Positions 1 through 13,235 are shown, numbered from the stretch's first letter. The stretch is DNA of 64,000 nucleotides from Membranipora membranacea (GCA_914767715.1 OU612074.1:15610062-15674061); one strand, 5' to 3'. Notes: generated by a model not told the origin, from the sequence alone. Translations and numbers: made by a program.

Positions 1-400
1 GTTGACATAGGTCACATTGCAGGTATGTGTTTTACTGCTGTATATATTCATTTGATACAGGCTTGTACCAATATCTACTTTCCAATTAGTCAATGAAGAG
101 GATTTGTACCTTGAATGTATTTATCAATACTGGTTTTCACAGCAGGAAATACTCGTTTTTTTTTGCTTTCCTTCTTGTTTACACAGGTCATATTATTGTT
201 GGTATTCACTTATTGTATTTTTATGTAACAATTTTATATATGTTTGTACATATATCTCACCTTCTAATTAGTCATTGACTGGATTTTTACCTTGATAAAG
301 AATGTATTATATCAATACAGGTTTTCGATGCATTTGATAAGCACATTAGTTCGTTTGCTTTCCTTCAGCCTCTGTAGAAAGAATATGCACTCTGAGAGTT
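1..400. repeat. diverged tandem repeat, about 195-bp period
   Basis: Two degenerate copies lie head to tail. Both carry a 'CTAATTAGTCA/CCAATTAGTCA' block, then a 'TTTTTACCTTGA'-like block, then 'ATCAATACAGGTTTT' and 'TTTGCTTTCCTTC'. No coding potential is visible. The 61-codon frame inside it looks like chance. Confidence 0.5.
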
Positions 401-529
401 ATGAACTTTACATAATTGGATTCGCAGGGAAATTCGGGTCTAGTTTCACTCAATTCTAGGTAACCCCAGAGAGATAATTATTATTAAATGCAATTTTTTG
501 ATCACTCATTGGCAAGAAGTTTCTGGACT

Positions 530-1740
530 CTACCTGTTTTTCGCATCTTAACAGTTTTCCACATCTTAACTGGATCCACCCTGTCCCCATATATTCCCAA
601 TTCATAATTACACTGCTACCAGTTATTTTATATTAGGGTCTTCTTATAAAAAGATAATGAAAATCACATATGAAGTTTATTTATCGCTGTTATTCTGGAA
701 AGGTTGCGCAAAACCTATTTTTATGCCACAACTGTGTTTGAGGGGTGTCTACGATCTGTCTGTAAAACGTCAATAGATGGATTTAGCAGTATGATATTTT
801 CTCAAAAACCACTCAAGATATACATGGAATTGATAAAAAAATTGCACGGACGCCACATCATTCTATGATCTTAGCCGAAAGAAGTTAAATGGTAAAAACG
901 CTCTATATACCCCCTTTTCCACGTTTCTTACTTGGATCCGCCCCCTTTTGCCCCATCTGTAAAATAGTACATATGCGCCATCAGAACGGCCATAAAAAAC
1001 TACCCCAGACAAAAGCGGTGGATGCTCATGTTTGAAGGCCGGTTTGCATTGTACGCAATTGTGTGGATGCCTTCAATGCGACAATGGCGACAATGAGTAT
1101 GACCAAATTACCGATGATGAAGACCTTGACCTTTAAACTAGTATGAATTTGCATCCTTTCTTTGTTTTGTTTTAGCAGTGATACTTATGTGCTATTTAAA
1201 ATAGCTATTAAATTCAAAATACATAATCAGATAACACGCTTAACCAGAATAAAACTTCATAAACGTTTACCTGTTTTTCACATCCCAACTGGATCCACCC
1301 CTTTCTCATATATTCTCAATTTATTATTACACTGCTACCAGATACTTTATGAAGGGGTCTTTTTATAAACAAATCATGAAAAGTGACATGAGAAGTAAAT
1401 TTATCACTGTTATTCTTGCACGCTTGCACAAAACCTATTATTATGCCGCAACTGTGTTTGAGGGGTGACTACAATTTGTCTGTAAAACGTCAACCATTGG
1501 GTTTAGCAGTATGATATTTTCCCAAAAACTACTCAAGATATGCATGATATTGATAAAAAAAATTCAATGACACTGCTTCATTCTATGAACTTTGCCAAGA
1601 GAAGCTAAATTGCAAAAAACGCCCTTTTAACCCCCTTTTTCGTGTTTCTTATTTGGATTCGCCCCTTTTTGCCCCATTTGTGAAATGGTACATATGCGTC
1701 ATCAGAACGGGCATAAAAAACTACACCAGATACAGTCTTC
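530..1740. repeat. direct duplication, about 470-bp unit
   Basis: The segment near 537-1005 recurs at about 1267-1735. Shared landmarks are 'CTGGATCCACCC', 'ATTACACTGCTACCAG', 'CAACTGTGTTTGAGGGGTG', 'CTGTAAAACGTCAA' and 'AAAAAACTAC'. The copies differ by many substitutions and small indels, so the duplication is not recent. No gene is seen. A 68-codon frame across the second copy is not conserved in the first. Confidence 0.7.
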
Positions 1741-2075
1741 GATTTTCTCTGTTCAAGACACTTACACAGATGTAATTTTTAGAGCCTTTTATGTATAGCC
1801 GCTGCTGGCCTACTAATGTTGTTAACTTGTATTTTTGTTTGCCACTCTCTGTTTCTTCTTTTCTTTTTTCATCTTATCCATGCAATTTATGATACCATGC
1901 TTTCATTATCCTACACACTATATAGTATGTAACACCCTACCACTTATATCTTTTTATTCAAGTCATTTTTTGTATCTATGTTAATGTGTGTGAGCTCAAC
2001 AAGTTATTTTTAATTTGCTTTAATTATAAACTTTTAGAAAACCTCAATAAATAAATAAATAAATAAATATTGACA
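1741..2075 (+). repeat. probable LINE 3' end with AATA tail
   Basis: A T-rich stretch ends in an (AATA)n run at about 2047-2069. A simple-repeat tail after an AT-rich 3' UTR is typical of CR1/L2-like non-LTR retrotransposons. No reverse-transcriptase residues are readable here, so the call rests on the tail and composition only. Confidence 0.35.
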
Positions 2076-3400
2076 GATTACCCTTTTAACATGACTTATA
2101 TCAATAAAATCAAACTTATCTAAAGCTATTTTTTAGACTGAAATCATTCCAAAACAAATTATCAAGTATCCCATCGCATTTCCAAATTTTAGGGTTGTCT
2201 AGCCTTTTACAAAGCTATGACAACTCCTACATAGTTTACCACGCTGTTGGCCACAAGGAAGTCATGTGACCACTGTGTATTGCATTGTGGGAATTCTAAA
2301 ACAACCAGTCCTTTGATTGATTGCCCTGAATCTGAGAACTGATACCTATTTACTGTTCATACCTGTACTATCTCAAAAAGAGATTTTGTATACCTATGTT
2401 ATTTTGGTTGAGGCGTAATCTAGCATGGATTGATAACGCCTCATTGTGAAACCAAATGTTTTCTCAAGAAAGCTATTTTATAGCAAAACGGAATGTAATG
2501 ACTTTGAGTCAGTCATTGGTGTGCTTTGGTGATACTTAATCCAATAAACAAATGTTAAATATAAACTCCACAAACAGGATTGATTGATTGATGAATTAAA
2601 AAATAAACTTTAACCTCCCTACCTCCGTAGTACATACCCATCCATGTATTCGCTTAAACCATTACTGTTTGTATGCATCTACTCAATATCTTTGCCTGTT
2701 GTTAGGGCTGTCTGTCCCACGTTCGCAGAACACTGATTTCTGAGTCTGCCACCTGCCAACCATTTGGAAATTTAACTTTTGTTCTTATTTATTGGTCTTA
2801 TTAGTACATGTGTCAGTGGCCTTTTGGGTTATCACAAGACCTGGTAGGAGTATTGTTCTCAATTAGCTCAATTATTGATGGAATTTCATAAATTCTTAGT
2901 GAAATATTTGGGTTTTGTTAGAGCAAATGAAGGATTTTGTCATTGCAAAAATTTGCCTTTAAATGCCTTGCTCATCTCAAGCTGAAAGACCCCCCCTCCC
3001 CTCTGTGATACTTGTGTGACTGGGCACCCATTTGAGTTCTAGATCGTTAGTTTGTGCCAATTGGTTTATGCTTTCAAACTTGTAAACAGCAATTATATAA
3101 CTTTCATTTGGTTTAAATAACAAGGTGAGATTATTCTGTTTGAAATATGAACATACTAAAACTAGTGCTACTCACTTATCTCTGAGATAGTCCTGCTTTT
3201 CATGAGAAACTGCAAACACAGTTACTCTGCCCTGTTGAGCAGCATCATCCTGTACCAGTATTGGTAAATCCGCTCTGACGAATCTATTACGTACATTAAC
3301 GGTGACAAATTTACCATCACAAAATCTGTATAACTTACATGATGTAAAGTGTAATACAACCTGACAGTATTATCAGATTTTGTTTGTTATTATTTTATGT
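2076..3400. other. non-coding interval, no gene seen
   Basis: No open frame of convincing composition, no tRNA-like box and no strong repeat was found. It ends in a short (TATG)n run at about 3399-3414. Confidence 0.5.
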
Positions 3401-3417
3401 GTATGTATGTATGTGTT

Positions 3418-3541
3418 GAAGACAGTTGGTGTGAAGACCTGGAATGAGGCAGCAGATATAGCGAAAGATAGGGAGAAGTGGAAAGCAACTGGGAAGCTGT
3501 TATGGGAGCCGCTATGTGTCACGAGACATTCAGCATCATAA
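3418..3541 (+). mobile_element. LINE reverse-transcriptase C-terminal fragment
   Basis: The plus frame reads VKTWNEAADIAKDREKWK, and further on 'LCVTRHSAS' and a stop. A Trp-rich 'W..A...A.DR..W' motif just before the end of ORF2 is characteristic of several non-LTR retrotransposon clades. Only about 40 codons remain, with no RT core, so this is a severely 5'-truncated, dead copy. Confidence 0.5.
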
Positions 3542-5008
3542 GTCAAAGTAAGTCATGTATGTGTTTATTTCACAACCAAAATATCATTTTCCAGTGAAAG
3601 AAATGATAAAACTAGGTTGGTTATAGAAAAAAAGTATTTCATGCATTAAAATGCCACATGAAAAACTGAAAAAAACTCTTCTTGCGCTTCTCAGTTCGAC
3701 ACTTCTCAGGATGGTATTTTGATATTACAGGTTTTATGTCCTTTTTCTTCCCCTTTTTTTTAAAAACTACTGTATTTTGGTTTTTGATCTGCATGACATA
3801 ACAATTTTCGATCGTCCATGAAAAATTACTCTCACATACTTTTACCACATGTAGCCCAATTAATCTCAATATTTTCTTTCTTTCTCAGAGGTCAACAAGT
3901 TGCCATCAACTATTTGTTATTTGTATACTTTCAAGCCAACCTCTATATATAAAAAAATGTGTTAATACGGTTTCTTAAACAACAAATTTTCCTAAATAGT
4001 TTTCTTGATTCATCATCTCACATTCTCCAGAATATGAAAAAAGTAAATTATCCTCAAGAAACCTCAAAAATAAAGTAGGAGGTTTAATGGGTTGCAGCAC
4101 ACCTGGCCACCATGTTCAGTAAGTCCATGTGACATGAGGTTAGATAAAGCATAGTATAAGAGTCGGTGTTGTCGACAGGTAAGTTTATTTACAATATGAA
4201 GTTGAGTTGTGAAACTCCTGTTACCTGAGTTTCAAGCTTGCAAAGCAGTGGGTTAAACCGGATCAATAAAACCAATAGTTCAATGATCAAAGGTTCTTAG
4301 GCTTGTATATGATGTTAGCATACTATATCTTGGCAGCATTTCACCTTCAGCGGTCTATAGGCCTGTTATTGATTGTCATTAATCACTGCTCTGACAGGTT
4401 GTAAGGCAATTTCAATATCATTAGGACACCTGGTGTATACCAAAGTCCGACATACTGCCAGATAACTGAACTATAATTTGTAATATAATTCTTGGGTAGC
4501 AGGAGCTCACCTGATTATTCCATCTGAACATCAAGCCAACAAGGTGAGTAATTATCACTCAATAAATAAATAAATGGCTTGATGGGTAGAAACAGCATGA
4601 CAATTATTTTGTTATATATTAAAGTTTAGAATTTTACAGAGGCTGCAAGAAAACTCTAGCTGTCTTTTATGGACACAACTCGAATAAAAAAGTTGTGATT
4701 GCCATTTATTGGATCTTCTTGATACACTCTAACCTGATAACATGGGAACTTTTCTCTATGATCAAAGTTGTCCTGTCGATTTGTGTAAAAAGAATCATGT
4801 TCAAATCTCTACAAAATGTTTCTCCAATATCCCTTACTTTGGTCTACGAAATTTAACGCATTTGAATGTGCATGATAATTGATACTTAAAAATGTCCAAT
4901 CAAATGGCTGACATTGCGAATGGAGTTTATTTCATATAATTTATGTTTTATATGTCAGATTAAGAGCATGATTCAGAATACTTTTTTATTGCCATAGCTG
5001 TATCTGAT
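3542..5008. other. 3' flank of P450 gene, outer part of inverted duplication
   Basis: No gene is seen. A (AATA)-type run lies at about 4560-4573. The part at about 4680-4960 is repeated in reverse orientation at about 48890-49160, so the inverted duplication extends past the P450 stop codon. A minus-strand AATAAA at about 4984-4989, some 20 nt after the stop, could be the poly(A) signal of the P450. Confidence 0.5.
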
Positions 5009-8000
5009 TCAACTATGCGGAATCAGCTTCACAAGGTAATTTTTTACTGGAGCACTCATCAGCTTCTTAATCGCTCCTTTGAGAGAAGGTCTTTCTTCTT
5101 GTCCGAGAACTACTCTGTAATTTTGTAACACAGTCACCACGAGTAGGAACATCTCAGTTTGTGCCAAGTGTTGACCAAGGCATATTCTTCTCCCTGAAAA
5201 AACATGAGAGTAAATCAGATACTGTGGATCAGTGGATCAGATCAGTGGATCAGATCAGAGTTTGTGGATGAGTTTTTTCCTAGATTATTTGCAGCTTGGG
5301 TGATAGATTGTTTAATCTTTGGCTAGTCCTCCCACACATGTGAATAGAAAAGTTGCTTCGCAAATAAAATTGTCAGTAGTACTCCTGCACTTTAATCAAA
5401 TCATCATCTTTTTAGTACGATTCAATATTGTGCATTAAGGGCGATTTGATCTAAACTTTGCATTTATCCTTTAGTCCAACAGCTATTTCTCAATCCTCAT
5501 TTATGCCTGATGACCTACGAGCCTCTAAATTTGAAAATATAATATCCGCTCACCTATTCCAAAAGGGGTCCAGTAGAATTTATCAGGCTTTTGGAACTTC
5601 CCATCTGAATCTAGAAATCTGTCGGGTTTGAAGGTTCCGCAATCAGGGTATATTTCTTCATTATGACATGTGGAGAAATTATTTGCCACCACAGTGGCAC
5701 CTGGCAATAGACAAAGTCGATATGTAATATAAATTTGAAATCGACATAATTGAAATCAGTATACATGCACATGACCTGTATCTAAAGAGACAAGGCTCTA
5801 GAAGATAGGAGTAAATACGGGCACTGATTGCAGCCTGAATCCAAATGTTCTTTTCAATATTGGATACTTCCCATCCCTCGCTAAACAGTGTGCTACGACC
5901 ATGACTGAAGTTCATGGTAGGTAAAGGTGGAGATTTTCCTGCCAGTTCATTTGATCAGATTTTTCTTTTGTGGGTTGTTGGTTAAAATCGCAAGTGTTGT
6001 CTCCATCTGAGGACTGAGCAATATCAGTGCCTTAAGGGCTTGACCGCCATATTCGGCGCCAAGTTGCTCTCAATTTGTAGGCAGGTTGGAGCACACCTGG
6101 GGCGTCATATGAGCCCAGTAGTCAGTAGACCTCTGCGGGATTCCAACCCAAGACCTTCAATGCTTGCGCAATTGAGGGCAGGCGCTCTAACCAACTGAGC
6201 TACCTCCTACCTTTTATATAGGCTATCATTGGAACCGACCAAAAATCTGTGTTTTGTTACACAATTCAGATTTGTTCCTGCTCCCAATGATAGCTTATAT
6301 GAAAGCAAAATGTGATTAGAAATTCTGTCGGAAAACTTGATTTACCTTTTGGTATGCGCACACCGCAAACAGTCACGTCTTCAAGAGCTAATTTTGGAAG
6401 ACCACTGGCACCTATTAACGGCACCCTTATCAACTCTGTTATTGCTGACGCAGTGAATGGCAATATCTCCCTGTCGGAGTAGCTCACAGGTCTTGCACCT
6501 GTGAAAGAGAAAGTATGAATGCAAGAGGAGTATTTCCCAGCTTGTTTACACAAAACTATGAGAAAATTAGGCAATGAAAGAAGTCAGCACCAGCAGTCCA
6601 TGCTTAAGTTTAGTAACATGGCTTTATTTCGACTCACACTTGCGACGAAAACAACTCAAAGTTGGTTGTGTGGTAGCTGAGGGCCCATGTGCTGTATTGT
6701 GGTGTCATAGAAATCTTGGGAGCCGTCACAAAATTTCATCAATCGGAAATAATTATTATTGTCATCTTAGCAACAGTAATAGCCATCTTCAAGAAAATCA
6801 ATAAAATCACACGTTCATAGCGTGAGAAATCTAAAACCTATATATACCTTTGAAGCCTCAGCAAAACTAGCCTGTCTTGACAAGCTTTGTTGTGGTAGTG
6901 TGCGGGGGGGGGGGAGAACAAGGCTTGTCAACTCTTGCAAACGACCTATTAAGAGGCCGATTGACCCTCTTGAAATCATTAGAAAATTCTACTAAAATGC
7001 TTGGACAAATTTGAGAATGGACATCTCATGAAGACAACTCTCCTAAGATTCGGGATTTCTGTTTTTCCTTTCCAAATCAAAAACTGTTTTCTGTCAGTTT
7101 TCAAGGGGACTTAGCCTCTCAATAGCTTTTTCGCCAAAGCTGACAAGCTTTGTTCCCCCCTACCCACAACAAAGCTTGTTGAGACAGACTACAGCAAACA
7201 TAATCTCCCCAAGGTTCTCCGCAAGAAAAATATATATTTGGCGTTTAGAAGTGCCAATTATGCTCACCTAATACCTCTCTTATCTCAGTACTCATCTTCT
7301 CCTGAGCGTCGGGATATAGGACCAGGTATAAGAAGGCCCAGTAGAGCGAGTACGCAGTGGTGTCAGTGCCGGCCAAGTAAAGTCCTGATAGATTAGACAG
7401 AAGTGCCTTATCTGTAACAATAAGAGAGCTGTTTTACATTCTACAGCTTTCAATATGTATTCTTTTACAGAAGGCTTTCATATACACTCTGACAATTTAA
7501 CGGTCTTTTTCCAAAAGATTTCTCTGCCCTTCGAATTACCTGCTCTTTCCTAATGCAGGTGTATGCCAAGTCAACTAATGACACAGCCACAACGCTTTTA
7601 TAGTCTTTATGCCATAACAATCATTTGATGAGGATGTTTTAAAAAAATGAGCCATCAATAAAAAGGGAAAAATAAATTTCAAATCAATAATTTTTGATTT
7701 CAATGGTTTAAATATCAGCAAATTTTTATGTTCCATTGACTGCTAAAAACTGCCTTCTGTAACCAAATTTATTAATCAACAAAGATTCAAATTGAATCAC
7801 CTATATAGGGTATTCAAAACATTAATTTATCATTTCAGGCACAACAGTTTGTCAACCCAATGTGTGTATTCTTGTCTTGTGCAAGTCAGTCCCATTTGAT
7901 AAACATGGAAACAAACATGAACAGCATTGAAAACTGACATCATACTTTCAATTTCATCATTAGAGATCAATTTCACATTGAATGTTTATGATATGATAAC

Positions 8001-11000
8001 TAGCCAAGGTGTAGGTTCTGAAATGATTGGCTGTCGAGTAGGAAAGAGAGCCAATGCCAGGTCCCTAAATGACCTATAGACAGTTTTCTGAGCTCTTATT
8101 TATGCCTCACTTCGGAGTTGTCCTCTCTCCAATTTGGTACTTTTAACCCACGTCGCATAGGAAAAACATGCTGAAAGAGGGTTATTTTGAAAACTGCTTA
8201 TGTTAGGATAAAAAAAACAATTTTTGATTCAAGAGTCTGCACCATTGAAAACCCTGTGAGACAGGGTATCCAAATCATTGGAGGTTTGAATGTTGATTAA
8301 TCTTAATTTTAGTGACGAAACTCGTGAAAAATTCTGCCAAATTGTCCGCAAAACAGGCAGAAAATGCTATAATTGACTATCGAAATACTTAAATTATTTC
8401 CCAAACTATGTATAGTTTTCAATGTTGCAGATTCTGAATCAAAATTAATTTTTATCCTATTATATGCGGTTTTCAAGATAACCCTCTTTTCAGCACTTTT
8501 TTACCTATGCGGCGTGGGTAAAAAGTACCAAACTGGAGTGAGGAGAACTCATAAGGGAGGCCTAAATCAGAGCTCAGAAAACTGTCTATTGTGATATAGT
8601 GAAAGTGAAACTGCATTACATTCACATTGACATCAATAGGTACTTCAAGGAAATAACTATCTGGCCTGGCATTGGCTCTAACCTTCTCTCCCACTGGCCA
8701 ATCAGAACAAACACATTGGCTTTGTAATGCCCACCTGTGAAAAGGCTCTCGGGATTTTCCTTCTGTTTGCGCTGCTCCTTTAAGAAGGAGTGGATCATAT
8801 CTTGTTTTACAGCTTCATCGTCCAAGTTCTCTCTGTGTTCCTGTATATGCTCCTCCATCACCTCAACTGAGTTGTCCACCTTGCTTTTCTCCTTCCTGTA
8901 CGCAGATGTAAACTGTAAGATAACAATGCCATGCATTGATATGATTTGCGTTGAAACATTGTTGAAACCATCCAGTTTAAATCTAAGAATTGTCAGGCCT
9001 GGTGATTCATTTGGTTTTGACTCACACAATGGGTTTTGGGTTTTAATTTCAGCGCTCATTTGAAACTGAATATAATTTGCTTACATGTTGAACTATTAGT
9101 CACTTGATTACTTACTGGTATGAAAGGTAACATTTTTGCTTTCATCTTCATACCAACAAAAGTGGCAAAATCAAAAGCCAACACATGCTTGTCATCATAT
9201 TCAAAGCGTCTTCCAAACAGGATTTCCGTTATCACGTTTGATGAGACTTTTGGTAATATGTCTTCAAGATCCATAGGCTCTCCCTCTTTAGAATTCACCA
9301 AGTTGAAGAAGTGGGATATCTCTTCATGGATAGTACCCTCAATGCCTTTCCCCCCTAAAGATACAAGATAAACATTCAAATGTTCTTCTTATTGCCTACA
9401 CATCCAATGATACAATACAAAACTGAGAAAAATATGGTCCCAAGACAAATGAAATGAATATGGTAATGGGTAAGGATAAGCCAGGGCAAATCTCTCAAGT
9501 CAAAACTGGAATCGATCACAGGACATCTTTGGTGACAGCTATTGATGAGATAGTTTGCCCTATCAAAATTTCACCATGACATGAAGTGCACATATAGGCA
9601 CATGCACATATGGTGAATGACCAAATCAGATAAGAAAATATCATGCAGAATCTAAACATCATGTTAGATACCGCTTCTAGACCTATTGGCTAAGATCAAA
9701 GTGAGGCTGCAAACGGGCGATTAGTGCCTGTTTTAGTTTTTGCCAGCTTGCTGCACACTTAAGTTCAGGAGGTCCTCTACGATGTATTCTAGTTTTCTAG
9801 GTAGTATCACACTCTCAGTACAAGGGTTCCAGGCAACTGGCGTCCCTCTTTAGGGGCAGCCCAACCTCTGTTTTGTCATAAACAGGGGTATCCTTTCTAG
9901 ACGACCTTTCAAAAACTGTGCTCACCTACGCCATGCTCTTTGAGAACTGACATGATGAACTTGCGCCTGACTTTCCACCATCCGTGAGGAGATTCATCTG
10001 AAAAAAAAACCAACAACAAACATCATCAATATCAACATGTACCGGTTTTACATCAAAACTAACAGACTGAGCCTCCCCCCCCCCATCAAAACTATGGTCT
10101 GAGACCAGACAGTAATTGTTATTGTGACTCTACCTACATGTGCAATGATGCAATTGCACCAATGCAAGAGATTAATATATGAAAAACTTGGGACTCAGTA
10201 ACATAAACCTAATACTAGTAGATGAGCCACACTTAACAACCTCCAAGTCAACCTCTATGTGAGCGGTCAAAAGGCAGCAGTGAATTCTTGGGCACTGAAG
10301 TCTAGTCTAATTACATCTGATATGGGTAGTCTCGTAAATATCAAAATGCTTACAATCAATAATCAATCCTTTCTTTGTAGTTCTTTCATTCAACAGGTCG
10401 GCATTTTTGATGAATCCCTCATGCATTGCCTCCGGACTGTTCAGTATCACCCACTTGCCTCCCAGTGGCAGGTGTAAAGTAACAACATCTCCATATACTT
10501 TACGTAGCTCTGTAACAAAATAAACGATATTAAGAGCCGAAGTGAACTTCCCTGCCGACATTCAGCCCCATGGCCTTTGCAACATGTTGCACTTCATTTT
10601 CGTCATTCAGTCCTAGCCCGTGGTGAGTTTGCAGTGTCAGCTGTTACAATAAATCTCCATGTTTGTGGATTGAAATAAGCCTCAGGTGATTGCAGTGTTG
10701 CAATCAAAAAGTTCAAATCCTGAATATACTGCACATGATCTTTAATGGATTGATGTGTATAATGAAAAGCTGTCAAGAGCTTGTTTGAGGTTTGCAAAGT
10801 CGATTAGTGTTATCTAGCATGTTCACAACAATGAATCAATTTCAGCAGGTAGTTTAATGCCAGTAAGGATATCTTTATTATCAACCTAGATAATGGAAAC
10901 GCTTTTACCAGTTATCATGGTTGGGATTTGTAAGTGACAGACGAGATAAAATTGTCATTCTGTTGTATCAGAGACCTGGGTTAGTACATGCCATTCTCTA

Positions 11001-12846
11001 AATGCAATAAATCAGTATGAAGCAGTATGATAATTTAAGTTTCCCCGCTGAATTTCCCTACTCGGTAATAACTCATTGCTGCCAAGCCTTGGAATTCTCT
11101 GCACCATGGCTTAGGCTCGATGTGTCTATCTCTTAGTTAGGACAGTAATGACAGTAAAGTTTTGTAAAGTAGGTAGCTTCTCACTCTACGGCAGCATGGT
11201 GTTCGCGACGATCTTCTCGTTAAATTCTAAAATGCATGCATCAAACCAATCATTCTATACGGTGCACCAGCGTGGTATCCATATATCTATCAATACTCCA
11301 AGGATAATTTAGAGAGGCATCAAAGCCTCTGCATGAGGCTCATTTATCCAAATGTAGAGTCATATACTGAAAGGCTGGGCTTAGCTGCTACGCTACGGCT
11401 TAATGACGTTCTATCATGTTCTATCATCTGCGTGCACTAAATGTGCCACTTCTGTAAAAGCTGATCCTGATCATAGGCTACACAGTCTCATTCCAAATCA
11501 CCAGACCTCTAACCGACATTGCGACAGACTCTCTAATACCTACATAAAGCACTCGGCACTGCTCTCAAAAGCAAGTCGTTGTTTTCTGCATATCTTAGTT
11601 AAAGGGCAACCAAGGTTTCGCAGCAATGCATTAATGGGTAGCAAATAATGTGCTGGGCAGCATCAGCTTTGTGCATTACGCGATGCAAAACTCAAAGTAG
11701 TTGCTGACTCTAAGCTGGGTAACACTTCAGTTTAGGGGAGGTTCCAAGACTTTGCTGTAATAATTATAGAGCACAGGCTAAATAATAACAGGAACAGGAA
11801 ACTGCTATGTGGTATTCTCTTTTATCTGAGTTTGAGCACCTGATGGAAGAAATGTTCCACAAGAATTCTGGCTGAATAATCATCAGAATTATATTTTGTC
11901 TTTTTCCCCATGCAGAAGGTGCAATCTGCTATTAATGAATGGCCATCAATGAGAAGTTGTTTGAAACCTTGGTTGCCCTTTAATTAATGTTTTCAATTTA
12001 TGACTGACCACATAAGATTTTTCCTTCATTATACTGTGAACTTGGTCTCATTGGTGCCTCACCGTATATTGATCAGTAATAAAGTTGATAATGAATAAAT
12101 AAATAAATTATTTTGACAGTATTTTGACAGGTATATGAACTCTTGAACAAAAAGATGTAATAACTTATTGTAAGAATGTGTCTGTCAGTGCCATGACTCC
12201 TCGAGCGGCACCAATAGAGCAGTGAGCCACCTTGGTGAGACTAGTATAGGTACATGTAACATTTGCTGATAACCAACCCCACAGATATATACTATTGATG
12301 AGGGGTACATATCTGACCCTGAACAAGTGTATGGCTATTCATATATGGTTGCTGGACTGCATTCATCATCTTTGATTGGTCCACAAGTTCAGAATCTAGA
12401 ATATAGCTGACACTTGTGAAAGTTTGTCAAGCAACTTGCCTAAGTTTTTGAAGGTTGTTACTAGGACGTCAATCAATGCATAGCGTAAAAGCTCCCTGAT
12501 TTTTAACTTCATTTAGATCCTGACACAAAGCTTTATACTGCTGGCATATCAACATAAATTGCCACACTACGTATTTTACCAACTGATCCATAAGTTCATA
12601 TCATTACCTACCGTAGATCTTTTTAAACAAGGGGTTAGCGCGTGCCATGAAGAGTAAATTGCCGATGAACGGAAGTGGCATAGGGCCTGGAGGCCAAAGG
12701 TGTCTATCCCATATATCCCAGTTGTACAATACCACAAATATTGCAGCAGTGACAGCTAACACTCCAGTCGTTGCTCCCACATCTTCACACCACTTCCCGA
12801 CTCCGGTCAGAGAGTTGGTAACATAATCTACAAAAGACAAAAACAT
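5009..12846 (-). CDS. microsomal cytochrome P450, clan 2 (CYP2-like), complete
   Basis: This is a membrane-bound haem-thiolate monooxygenase of the endoplasmic reticulum. The substrate cannot be told from sequence. Nine exons (minus strand): 12612-12846, 10354-10509, 9926-9997, 9116-9354, 8735-8912, 7268-7411, 6346-6498, 5554-5700, 5009-5193. All junctions are GT-AG and the phases agree (1,1,1,0,1,1,1,1), giving about 502 residues, normal for the family. Landmarks: N-terminal anchor at about residues 28-43; proline hinge PPGP 52-55; I-helix AGTDTT 307-312; K-helix ExxR (ELIR) 363-366; PDRF 418-421; haem loop FGIGRRICLG 439-448 with ligand Cys446. The start is the ATG at 12844-12846, because the codon just before it is GTG. 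The exon 1 donor is GTAGGT, not the nearby GTAATG, because only that joins exon 2 in frame. Exons 3-9 have an inverted paralogue at 43.8-48.1 kb. Confidence 0.93.
5983..6215 (-). mobile_element. tRNA-derived SINE, family 1, in P450 intron 7
   Basis: Reading the minus strand, the head is tRNA-like: 'GGTAGCTCAGTTGGTTAGAG' is an A-box region and 'GGTTGGAATCC' a B-box-like sequence. A body with 'GGTGTGCTCCAACCTGC' and 'TTGGCGCCGAATATGGC' follows. The paralogous intron of the second P450 copy (47032-47396) lacks it, so the insertion postdates the duplication. Other copies are at 26.2 and 44.8 kb. Confidence 0.8.
6880..7200. repeat. imperfect palindrome in P450 intron 6
   Basis: 'GACAAGCTTTGTT' near 6880 and 'AACAAAGCTTGTT' near 7165 face each other, and the sequences between are partly complementary. 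A related but diverged palindrome lies in the matching intron of the inverted P450 copy (about 46287-46632), so it predates the duplication. Confidence 0.5.
8076..8589. mobile_element. fold-back DNA element with about 175-bp TIRs
   Basis: The element starts TAGACAGTTTTCTGAGCTC and ends with its reverse complement. The arms stay complementary for roughly 175 bp, sharing 'TTTGGTACTTTT', 'GCATAGG' and 'GAGGGTTAT'. No transposase is present, so it is non-autonomous. TA dinucleotides abut both ends. It sits in P450 intron 5. The matching intron of the inverted copy (about 45395) has the flanks joined directly ('TCACAA' then 'AGGTCATT'), which is an empty site. Confidence 0.8.
11215..11595 (+). mobile_element. 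LINE reverse-transcriptase C-terminal fragment in P450 intron 1
   Basis: Plus-frame segments read 'KPIILYGAPAWYPYI', 'YSKDNLERHQSLCMRLIYP' and, after a frame change, 'KADPDHRLHSLIPNHQTS'. The order 'ILYGAP.W', '..LER.Q...R.I.P' and a His-Arg-Leu-His motif matches the post-RT region of jockey/CR1-type LINEs. It is frameshifted, truncated and dead. A TTAA-type MITE is inserted just downstream. Confidence 0.7.
11603..11979. mobile_element. TTAA-type (piggyBac-like) MITE, 377 bp
   Basis: The termini are AGGGCAACCAAGGTTT and its inverse, both flanked by TTAA (11599-11602 and 11980-11983). TTAA target duplication is diagnostic of piggyBac-type transposition. No transposase is present. A second copy of the same 377-bp length, in the other orientation, lies at 49635-50011. 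Confidence 0.85.
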
Positions 12847-12856
12847 CACAGTTATT

Positions 12857-13235
12857 AAGTGGTCTTACAATGTCTATTGAGAATCATAACAGCGGAAAAT
12901 GTATCATAAATGACAATTCAGCAAAGGCTTACACGGTTTCTGTGCTTACAGATGCACGAGGTGAATGGTAGGGGATTTCGGTTGGAATCAGGAATCGTGC
13001 ATGGAAGCAAAGACTTTTCTGTCTTCCAGCTTTCCAGTGGTCTTATAATGTCAATCAAAGGCCATAAAAATGTAAATGAAATGAAAAGGTATGATAAATG
13101 ACAATTCAGTGAAGTCTTACTCAGTGGCTGTGATTATAGATGCACAGGGTGAAGGGTAGCAGTTTTTGAGGGAATCAGGCCTGAATAATCGTGCATTGAA
13201 GCAAAGATGGACAATTCTGTATTCAAGCGTTCTGC
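12857..13235. repeat. tandem duplication just upstream of P450 exon 1
   Basis: Two copies are offset by about 187 bp. They share 'AGTGGTCTTA.AATGTC', 'ATAAATGACAATTCAG', 'GATGCAC' and 'CGTGCAT.GAAGCAAAGA'. The block starts about 10 bp upstream of the P450 ATG, so it covers the probable 5' UTR and promoter. Any regulatory effect is conjecture. Confidence 0.6.

Noticed and set aside
8473-9063. Several frames of 70-145 codons around P450 exon 5
   Set aside because: They are shadows of exon 5 and read-through into introns. Only 8735-8912 is exon.
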